From: a virus
Length of the DNA stretch: 20,363 nucleotides
Strand: one strand, 5' to 3'
IMG/VR virus record: IMGVR_UViG_3300020457_000137
Span: 1 to 20,363 of that record
Part shown: one piece after another, positions 7,486 to 14,900 of the stretch
Layout of the letters: each line of letters opens with the position of its first letter
Numbering within the stretch: position 1 is the first letter of the stretch
Program-made: the position numbers and the translations under genes
The notes under the pieces: model-generated
The model's input: the letters and a program-made list of their open reading frames with translations, nothing else
Database searches by the model: none
What the model was told of the DNA's origin: nothing

Positions 7486-7752
7486 ATGACCAATCCTAAA
7501 CACGATTTAGAACACGAAGTTTACCTTGACCCTAAGGATGGTAAGGAGCATATCAATCATGGTATGCATGAATATACCAAAGAAGATTTAGAAAATTCTC
7601 ATGCTTATTATGATGAGTATCATAAAGATGATGTAGTTGATCCTAATGATGCTAAAATTAATGATTATCATACAAGACATGAAGATAGTCATTTAGAAGT
7701 TTATTGTGATAATCATCCTGATGCAGATGAGTGTAAAGTATATGACGACTAA
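7486..7752 (+). CDS. Small His/Asp-rich protein between hub genes
   Basis: The protein is 88 aa from ATG 7486, preceded by GAGGG at a suitable distance; an in-frame ATG at 7453 would overlap the hub gene and is less likely. The composition is striking: 11 His, about 16 Asp and many Glu and Tyr, with only two Cys near the end (VYCDNHPDADEC). Recurring short motifs such as HEY, YHKDD and YHTRHEDSH suggest metal binding or a pH-sensitive acidic surface, but there is no recognisable zinc-finger or PAAR spacing. The stop overlaps the gp5-like start (TAATG), so the two are probably coupled. I do not recognise the family. A small accessory of the hub/spike or an assembly factor is possible from context only. 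Confidence 0.7.
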   Translation: MTNPKHDLEHEVYLDPKDGKEHINHGMHEYTKEDLENSHAYYDEYHKDDVVDPNDAKINDYHTRHEDSHLEVYCDNHPDADECKVYDD

Positions 7753-10055
7753 TGCTTGAACAGGGATTAATAAAAACTCACTTCCTTGGAAAGGATGGAT
7801 TTATATGGTGGATTGGTCAGGTAGTAGATCAAACAAAATGGGCTGGAAATTTACCAGCAACACCTACTAAAACCACTGAGCAGCAAAAAGGTTTTGATTT
7901 TAGATATAAAGTTAGAATCATGGGGTATCATACTGCCTCTCCAAGTGATCTAACTGATGATGAACTTCCTTGGGCATCTGTGATGCTTCCAGTTACTGCT
8001 GGAACATCTGGTGGAGCTATTCAAACACCACAATTGAGACAGGGTAACTTTGTCTATGGTTTCTTCATGGATGGTGAGGATGCTCAAATGCCTATCATCA
8101 TGGGTGTGATTGGATATAACCAATACACTGCAGTGATGAAAAATGTACCTGATACACCATTCTCTCCCTTTAGTGGATACACTGTTGATGATACTGTCCC
8201 CATAAGTTCTTTAGGCACTACTCAAGAAGAGGGTGAGGCTGTAGCTGAAGATGTTGATAAATCAAAGACCAATAATAAAGAAGTGATGGAGTCTCCAGCT
8301 TCTTTAGTTGGCAGAAAAGATGGAGCAAGCAAAGAATCTGCTGATAATGAAGGTAGACCTAAAAATATACCAACTATAAGCAGATGTGAACCATCTCCCC
8401 TTGTATCAATACAGAGAGAGATGAAGAATATGCTTGCAGAAACAAAAAGACTTAATAAAACTGTTACTGATTGGGAAACTAAGGTATCCACCAAGGTTGA
8501 TGATCTTCAAAAAGAATTAGCAAAGGTGAAAGACAATGCTACTAAAGCCATTGCTGGAGATGTTAAAAGAATAGTAAATGAGCAGCAAAAAAATGCTATA
8601 AAGAAAGTTAATGATGCTTTAAGTGAATCTTATAATGATGTCTTCCCTACTGAATTGCCTGAATTAAAAGTAAAAGTGGAGGAAGCTAATGATGAGTTGG
8701 CATGTTTGTTTAGAAACATAAACAAAAATCTTACTGGTATGGTAGGAGGATTTTTAGATCAAGCGATGGATAGATTTATTACTACTCCTCCATGTGCCAC
8801 TGAAAATTTCACAGGATCATTACTTGGAAAAGTTAGTGGTCTTATAGACTCAGCTATTAGTTCTGTGATGAACCCCATCAAATCTTTACTAGCTGGTATG
8901 GGTGCTGCTACAGGTGCTCTTGATGATGTGATGGGATTTGCTACTGATTCTCTTTCATTCTTAATTTGCGAAGAGGAACCTAGATGTTCTGAAGTTAAGG
9001 AATGGAATCCAATTAGTGGAGCAGAACAGTCGCCAACTTTAGATTTATTTTCCATAGTTAATAAAGCTAAAGAGGCATCTTCCTTGGTTCAAAATGCAGT
9101 TGAGGGTATCACCAACATTGGAGACACTCTTTCTGATATTGCTCAAAATGCTGATTTTTCTGATGCTTTTAAGAGTGATTGTAATGTAGGACCAGTCAAT
9201 TGTGGTCCTCCTACTGTAGAGTTTATAGGTGGAGGAGGTAGTGGAGCAACAGGAAATGTGATAGTTAGTGCTGTTACTACTGTGCTTGGTGTAGATATTA
9301 TTACTCCTGGCGGAAATTATATTGGACCACCAAGAATTAAGTTTACTGACTCATGTAATAAAGGTAGAGGTGCTACAGGTAGAGCAGTTATGGGTCAAGT
9401 CCCTGTGGTAGGGAGCACTACAGGAGAGACCACATTAGGAGTAACTGGAGTTATAATGGATGATACTGGTATTGATTACTTACCTTCGCCAGATGGTAGT
9501 CAAGGTGGTGATGGTTTTACATGGGCAAATCCAGATGAGACTACTGTTAGGAGAGCAGATGGAACATATGATACTCCTTACAAACCAGGAACTACAATAC
9601 CAGTTTCTGTGGGAGATGAAGTTACTAATCCTGGAGGAAGAGTTGATGTTATAACTGAAGTAGGAAGCATAACTGCTCTACCTCTTACAGATGAAACAAT
9701 AGGTGGAACATTCCCTTCATTAGATACAGGAGAATATCCTGTGGTTCTTGAGATAGACTCTATCAATGTGGTTAATCCTGGATTTGGATATAATTCTAAT
9801 GATAATATTGTTGTGGGCAATGGAGCAGAATTAAAATTGAATACAGACTCTTTAGGATCTGTAACAGGGGTTGATGTAATCAATGGTGGTATAGGATTTA
9901 ATGAAGATCCAAATATTTACATTGAGAGTGATTCAGGTTATAATGCTAAGTTGATGCCTGTATTCAAGGTAAATAGATTAGGAGATGATGTTGCACCTGA
10001 GGCAGTGGATGATGCTCAAGTTATTCAAGTTATAGATTGTGTAGGTAAATTCTGA
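7752..10055 (+). CDS. gp5: Baseplate hub gp5-like protein, OB domain, no lysozyme domain seen
   Basis: This 767-aa protein opens with the gp5 OB-fold domain (about residues 1-135): FIWWIGQVVDQ, YKVRIMGYH, LPWASVMLPVTAG, GNFVYGFFMDGEDAQMPIIMGVIG. In T4 this domain packs on gp27 and is followed by lysozyme and a beta-helix. Here the OB domain is followed by a linker, a long coiled coil (about 220-300), a Cys-containing helical part, and a Gly-rich beta region (about 480-760). The beta region holds repeats of the type V-D-I-I-T-P-G-G-N-Y...P-P-R-I. I see no lysozyme catalytic motif. The beta-helix spike seems to be supplied by the next gene, whose ATG overlaps this stop (TGATG). Role: central hub protein at the tail tip. 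The OB assignment is strong; the rest is descriptive. Confidence 0.8.
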   Translation: MLEQGLIKTHFLGKDGFIWWIGQVVDQTKWAGNLPATPTKTTEQQKGFDFRYKVRIMGYHTASPSDLTDDELPWASVMLPVTAGTSGGAIQTPQLRQGNFVYGFFMDGEDAQMPIIMGVIGYNQYTAVMKNVPDTPFSPFSGYTVDDTVPISSLGTTQEEGEAVAEDVDKSKTNNKEVMESPASLVGRKDGASKESADNEGRPKNIPTISRCEPSPLVSIQREMKNMLAETKRLNKTVTDWETKVSTKVDDLQKELAKVKDNATKAIAGDVKRIVNEQQKNAIKKVNDALSESYNDVFPTELPELKVKVEEANDELACLFRNINKNLTGMVGGFLDQAMDRFITTPPCATENFTGSLLGKVSGLIDSAISSVMNPIKSLLAGMGAATGALDDVMGFATDSLSFLICEEEPRCSEVKEWNPISGAEQSPTLDLFSIVNKAKEASSLVQNAVEGITNIGDTLSDIAQNADFSDAFKSDCNVGPVNCGPPTVEFIGGGGSGATGNVIVSAVTTVLGVDIITPGGNYIGPPRIKFTDSCNKGRGATGRAVMGQVPVVGSTTGETTLGVTGVIMDDTGIDYLPSPDGSQGGDGFTWANPDETTVRRADGTYDTPYKPGTTIPVSVGDEVTNPGGRVDVITEVGSITALPLTDETIGGTFPSLDTGEYPVVLEIDSINVVNPGFGYNSNDNIVVGNGAELKLNTDSLGSVTGVDVINGGIGFNEDPNIYIESDSGYNAKLMPVFKVNRLGDDVAPEAVDDAQVIQVIDCVGKF

Positions 10056-10666
10056 TGTCACAAAAAGAAAATGCACATCCTTATATTGCAGGAACTGAGC
10101 ATGGAACTATAGCATTTGGTAAGGTCAACACTTTTTCTAATGAAATAGATGCTTGCAAGATATCTAATGGACCTGATGGAGGTCGTCATTATATTAGGAT
10201 GCAAGAGACTGGTAGTAAAGAGGATGGTTCAAAAGGATCTACCAGTGTAGTATGTCCAGGCACTCTTACTGCTTTGACTGGTAAGGATATTGTCAATTAT
10301 CCTGAGGGGTCTGATACTCCTAGAGACATACCTGCCATCTATTATGAGGCAGAGAATGGTGATATCATCTTGACAGCACCAAGAGGAAAGATTAAAATAG
10401 CAGCAGAGGCTATTGAAATTATTGCTAAAGGTTCTGATGGTAGAACTGGTGTGGTAAATATCAATGCTGATGATAAGATTTTATTAGATGCTCAGACTAT
10501 TGATCTTCAATCAAAAGTATCTACTAAAATATTTTCAGAGAAAACTGTGGATATGATTGGAAAAGGAATCATGAATGTCTATGGTGGGTTGGTTGATTTT
10601 GCTGACAGAACTACTAAAGGGAAACCATCTAAGTTCCCATCTATTAATGAGGAAAGAAACAAATGA
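10055..10666 (+). CDS. Separate spike/needle protein with gp5C-like beta-helix
   Basis: This is a 203-aa protein. Residues 1-95 are mixed and include HYIRMQETGSKEDGS and SVVCPGTLTALTGKDIV. Residues 100-178 form short alternating beta repeats (NGDIILTAPRGKIKIAAEAI, VVNINADDKILLDAQTIDL, STKIFSEKTVDMIGKG). This resembles the triple-stranded beta-helix of T4 gp5C and VgrG spikes, in which each strand of 6-8 residues adds one step. In T4 this is the C-terminal part of gp5; here it is a separate gene overlapping the gp5-like stop. It most likely forms the membrane-piercing needle. Its own stop overlaps the next start (ATGA). The fold is inferred from the repeat pattern. Confidence 0.6.
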   Translation: MSQKENAHPYIAGTEHGTIAFGKVNTFSNEIDACKISNGPDGGRHYIRMQETGSKEDGSKGSTSVVCPGTLTALTGKDIVNYPEGSDTPRDIPAIYYEAENGDIILTAPRGKIKIAAEAIEIIAKGSDGRTGVVNINADDKILLDAQTIDLQSKVSTKIFSEKTVDMIGKGIMNVYGGLVDFADRTTKGKPSKFPSINEERNK

Positions 10667-11421
10667 AATTTGGCAACATTCTTATAGGAAAAAGGTTGTT
10701 TGTTGGTTTTGGTAAACCAAAGGCATTGGGTAAAGGTAAAGAAGAAATAAGAGGGTCTGCCTATGTTGAGGGTCCATTACAGATAGGACAAGATACTGAC
10801 TATGATTCAGTAGAAGCAACCTTAATGGTAGGTGCTGAGTACAATACTGATTCAGAAACTCATCCTGATAATGCGATTAAAGCTAAGGGTGATGTTGAGA
10901 TAGAGGGTGATACTAATCAAACAGGTAACATAACAGCCAGCGAAAATATAACAACTAATGCTCACTTTATTGGGGACATCACTCAAACATCAGGGACACC
11001 ACCTGGATGTAAATTATTTGACATTCAACATCCAACTAAAGATGGGCATAGACTTGCTCATGCATGTATTGAGGGACCTGAGATTGCTGTATATACTAGG
11101 GGTAGAGTTTGTAATGGAAAGAATGTAATAGATTTACCAGCATATTGGGATGGACTGGTGGATTATGAGACTGTAACAGTTCAGCTCACTGCTCTTGGTG
11201 CTCATCAAAATGTCATAGTAAAAAGAATATCACCAATGGAGAGAAAAATTTATCTTCAATCTCAGGGTGGTATGCCTGTTGATTGCTTTTACCACATCAT
11301 GGCACAAAGAAAAGATGTTCCTAATTTGGTTGTAGAGTATGAGGGTAAGACACCTGCTGATTATCCTGGTGACAACACTGGATATTCCATTGCAGGATAT
11401 AACTATGATGTCAGGAGTTAA
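10663..11421 (+). CDS. Beta-rich virion protein with HP...H-C-EGPE module
   Basis: This 252-aa protein is preceded by a good ribosome binding site (GAGGAAAG, 7 bases before the ATG). The N-terminal 110 residues are Gly/Asn-rich and beta-prone (GDVEIEGDTNQTGNITASEN), like fibre or needle shafts. The C-terminal domain (about 117-235) carries LFDIQHPTKDGHRLAHACIE and GPE, IDLPAYWDGLV, VTVQLTALGA and a beta-rich end. The spacing HP, R/K-L-x-H-x-C/F-x-E-x-P-E, Y-x-G, LP-x-Y, QLT-x-x-G recurs in C-terminal domains of phage tail fibres and fibre-like bacterial proteins. Given its place after the spike gene, a tail-tip or fibre-linked structural protein is likely. The catalytic or chaperone nature of the domain is not established here. 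Confidence 0.6.
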   Translation: MKFGNILIGKRLFVGFGKPKALGKGKEEIRGSAYVEGPLQIGQDTDYDSVEATLMVGAEYNTDSETHPDNAIKAKGDVEIEGDTNQTGNITASENITTNAHFIGDITQTSGTPPGCKLFDIQHPTKDGHRLAHACIEGPEIAVYTRGRVCNGKNVIDLPAYWDGLVDYETVTVQLTALGAHQNVIVKRISPMERKIYLQSQGGMPVDCFYHIMAQRKDVPNLVVEYEGKTPADYPGDNTGYSIAGYNYDVRS

Positions 11422-11423
11422 TT

Positions 11424-11603
11424 ATGGATGATTTATTATCTAAGTGTGTCATAGACACCAGCAAAAGAACAGTGTATTTGTATTCAGATGGAGGAGAGAA
11501 GAGAGTAGTGAATTGTGATACAGTGGATGAGTTTATGAATGTGCTTAACTTTGTACGTGATAAGGTGGAGGAAGGTAGGGTATTTTATTCAGACCCCCTC
11601 TGA
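11424..11603 (+). CDS. Small 59-aa conserved-type phage protein
   Basis: A short ORF begins at ATG 11424, two bases after the preceding stop, with AGGAG 6 bases upstream of the start codon. It encodes 59 aa with a beta-hairpin-like core (KRTVYLYSDGGEKRVVNC) followed by an acidic helix (DTVDEFMNVLNFVRDKVEEG) and ends YSDPL. Small proteins of this pattern recur in marine T4-like phages, but I know no function. It is the last gene of the operon; a hairpin terminator follows about 45 bases later. Confidence 0.7.
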   Translation: MDDLLSKCVIDTSKRTVYLYSDGGEKRVVNCDTVDEFMNVLNFVRDKVEEGRVFYSDPL

Positions 11604-11636
11604 GGGAAAATCAACTTTTAATTCCAAAAAAGGGGC

Positions 11637-11676
11637 AAAAAAAATCTGGGCAAAAAATTGCCCTATTAGTTTTTTT
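11637..11676. terminator. Bidirectional intrinsic terminator between convergent genes
   Basis: The stem GGGCAA/TTGCCC with an AAAA loop spans 11648-11663. On the plus strand a run of seven T follows at 11670-11676. On the minus strand the stem is followed, after three bases, by eight T (the A run 11637-11644). It sits between the 59-aa gene and the convergent 84-aa gene, two bases past the latter's stop, so it can end transcription from both sides. Confidence 0.75.
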
Positions 11677-11920
11677 CAGATTCTATCTCACGTCTCAATT
11701 CTTGCTTTAATGCCTCTCGTGCGCGAATTGCCTGTTTTCTCTCTGCCTCTTGATCACGCATTTTTTGCTGTTTTTTCTTTTCCTTCTCCATATTGCTAGA
11801 TACCATATCGCGGTATGAAGATGCCTTTTCTTTACGATCTTCAATTTGCTTTTTTTGCTTAGCTTGGAGTTCTTTTCTTCTTTGCTCTAAATTCTCTTTT
11901 AGTTCAGAATATGATTTCAT
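11666..11920 (-). CDS. Highly charged coiled-coil protein, 84 aa
   Basis: The protein consists almost wholly of Lys, Glu, Arg, Gln and small residues (MKSYSELKENLEQRRKELQA, EKEKKKQQKMRDQEAERKQA) with heptad-like spacing, so it is predicted to be one long helix or coiled coil. It lacks Cys, Trp and signal sequences. The gene lies alone on the minus strand between two plus-strand tail regions, with its own late-type motif (CTAAATA, 11940-11946) and terminator. The function is unknown; a scaffold, an assembly helper or a nucleic-acid-binding helix are all possible. Real-gene status is supported by the precise promoter/terminator bracketing. Confidence 0.65.
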   Translation of the reverse strand: MKSYSELKENLEQRRKELQAKQKKQIEDRKEKASSYRDMVSSNMEKEKKKQQKMRDQEAERKQAIRAREALKQELRREIESEKN

Positions 11921-11939
11921 TTGCCAGCATTTTTTTAAA

Positions 11940-11946
11940 TATTTAG
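11940..11946 (-). promoter_or_regulatory. Candidate late promoter for the 84-aa gene (CTAAATA)
   Basis: Read on the minus strand the bases are CTAAATA, a form close to T4 TATAAATA and like late motifs described for cyanophages. It ends 20 bases before the ATG at 11920. Confidence 0.45.
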
Positions 11947-11963
11947 TTGAATATATATGTGAT

Positions 11964-11971
11964 GATAAATA
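11964..11971 (+). promoter_or_regulatory. Candidate late promoter for the giant fibre gene (GATAAATA)
   Basis: GATAAATA matches the T4 late motif at seven of eight positions and ends 28 bases before the ATG at 11999. It is divergent from the motif at 11940-11946, so the gap of about 80 bases between the two genes works as a small divergent promoter region. Confidence 0.5.
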
Positions 11972-11998
11972 ATCTTAACGGATAACGAATTAGTAAAA

Positions 11999-14900
11999 AT
12001 GGGTCTTTCCAGATTAGATAATTTTCTAAAATCAGTTCGTGGTAGTGTCATATATGTTGACCCTGGCAGTTTGGATGCAACTGATAGTATAGAGAACCAA
12101 GGTAACTCACTGACCAGACCCTTTAAGACCATTCAGAGGGCGTTGGTAGAAGCTTCTAGATTCTCATATCAGAAGGGATTGGATAATGATAGATTTGCTA
12201 AAACTACAGTAGTATTATATCCAGGTGAACATACTGTTGACAATAGACCAGGTTGGATACCCATAGGATCAAATAATTATAGATTAAGAAGTGGAGAGAC
12301 ATCTAGTGATTTTGGTGCATGGGACTTAACCACCAACTATGATCTTACTTCTGTAGATAATGAACTATACAAGTTAAATAGCATCTTTGGTGGTGTAATT
12401 GTACCACGTGGTGTTTCTCTGGTTGCAATGGATTTGAGAAAAACCAGAATTCGTCCAAAATATGTCCCAAATCCAGAAAATGACAATATTGAAAGATCTT
12501 CTGTTTTTAGGGTAACTGGTGGATGCTATTTTTGGCAATTTACCATATTAGATGCAGATCCTAATGGATTATGCTTTAAGGATTATACTACAAATACCTT
12601 TGTTCCTAATTTCTCTCATAATAAGCTAACTTGCTTTGAATTTGCTGATGGTGTCAATAATGTTAATATTGATGATGACTTCATTAGTGGTACAGATGGT
12701 GAATTTGCCAGAACTGACCTTGATATGTATTATGCAAAAGTTGGTATAGCATATGGACCATCATCAGGACGTGAAATTGAACCAGATTGGCCATCTGAAG
12801 CATTAGACATTCAACCAAAAATTGATGAATTTAGAATTGTTGGATCTAAAGGTAAAGAAGTTGGTATTTCCAGTATTAGAGCAGGTGATGGAACTACAAC
12901 TTCAACCATAATTACAGTAACATTAGACTCTGCCACAGATGCCACCGCATTTGATGTTGATACACCTTTAAGGATCACAAATGCAGGCACAGGTTATGAT
13001 GGACAGCATGTTGTATCTAATAAGGTAGATGCTACCAATATTCAATATAAAGTTCAGAGTGCTCCTGATGATCCACTTCCAACAATTGCCAGTGCTACTG
13101 CAAATGTAACTGTTGATACTGTAACATCAGCATCACCATATATCTTCAACTGTTCTCTAAGATCAGTTTTTGGTATGTGTGGTCTATTTGCTGATGGTGA
13201 CAAGGCAACTGGATTCCAGTCAATGGTTCTTGCTCAGTTTACTGGTATTGGACTGCAAAAAGACAATAATGCTTTTGTTAAGTATAATTCTACCTCAGGA
13301 ATATATGAGGATAAGACTGCTACAGGTAATAGTAATCTTGAATCAGATTCAAGAGCAAGATATAAGCCAGGATATGCAAACTTCCACATAAAAGTCACAA
13401 ATAATTCAATTGTACAGGCAGTATCCTGTTTTGCTATTGGATATGCTAATCACTTTACCACTGCAAGTGGTGGTGAGTTAACAATTACTAACTCTAACTC
13501 CAACTTTGGTGCTAATGCTTTCACTTCTGATGGATTTAGAAGAGATGCGTTTACAAGAGATGATGTAGGATATATCACCCATATTATTCCACCTAAAGTT
13601 AATAATAATGTAGAGACAGGAACTGAGTTCCTTGCATTGGATGTGAAGAAGATTGTTGGTATGGCAGCTACCAATAAAATGTATCTTTATAATGAAACAA
13701 ATGCCAATGTCCCACCAGAATCTATTGTTGATGGATATAGAATTGGTGCAAAGGAGAATGATACATTAAATGTATTGATATCAAAAGCAGGAATAACAAC
13801 AACTATTCCAGCTAGGATTATCATGCCTAACACTGAGTTCACTGCAAGTGAGGTGTCTGCTGAGAAGAAATTTGAAGTTGGTAACTCTGCTGTTGGTGTA
13901 AACAGTGTATCAAATAATGTTTTTACTTTGACAGAGGATCATAACTTCATTAATGGTGAAACCATTAGGATAAACAGTCAAAATGGACATTTACCTGATG
14001 GATTAGTACATAATACTGTTTATTTTGCAATTACTTCAGGAACTGGTATCGCTGATGCTGACCAAATCAAGGTTGGTGCTACCTTAAATGATGCTCTAGG
14101 TGATGAGGCAATTACCATTAACAGTAATGGTGGTCTTTTAAGTATAGTAAGTAGAGTATCAGATAAGAAATCTGGTGATATTGGACACCCTATTCAATAT
14201 GATACTAATTCTACTCATTGGTTTGTGAATGTTGCTACTGGATCAACAGAAGATAGTCTTTATAATAGTATTGTTGGATTGGGTTCTACTTCACTTGGAG
14301 ATGCAACTGCTAGATCATTTATTAATAGAAAGTCTGAGACAAGAAGTTTAGATGATACAATTTATAGAGCAAGATATGTTCTTCCCTCTGCTTCTTCATT
14401 AGAAGCAAGACCTCCAACTGAGGGATTTGTAATACAGGAATCTAATGCATCAATTGGATCTACTGATGGTGAGGTAGCATACTTATACAATCCAAATAGT
14501 GTCACTCTTGATAATTCTACTGAATTAAGAAATCCAAGATATATTGCAGATGCATCTTGGTCTGGAAATGTCGCCACTGTTGTTACTGAAATACCACATA
14601 ACTTACAAACAGGTGCTACAGTAGAAATATTGAATGTAACCAGTACTAATAATACTGCTGGTGTTGCTAAATCCATGTTTAACAACACATTCTCTGTTAC
14701 TGGTGTTAGTAGTTCTAGACAATTTACATTTGCTCTAACTGATGATCCTGGCACATTTACTAATAATACATCAGACAGAACTACATCTTTACCACACTTT
14801 AGACCTAAGAAAACACCTGGCACATATTACATATATCAAAGTGATGAGGTTCAAGAGTATATTTCTGGAAAACAGGATGGTATATATCACTTACTTCTAG

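Noticed and set aside
11595-11605. CCCTC-T-GAGGG inverted repeat as a terminator hairpin
   Set aside because: The one-base loop cannot form a stable hairpin and there is no T run. The GGGCAA/TTGCCC hairpin downstream is the better terminator.
11539-11799. Plus-strand ORF of 86 codons
   Set aside because: It overlaps the end of the 59-aa gene, runs through the bidirectional terminator and is antisense to most of the 84-aa coiled-coil gene. It has no ribosome binding site and an implausible composition.
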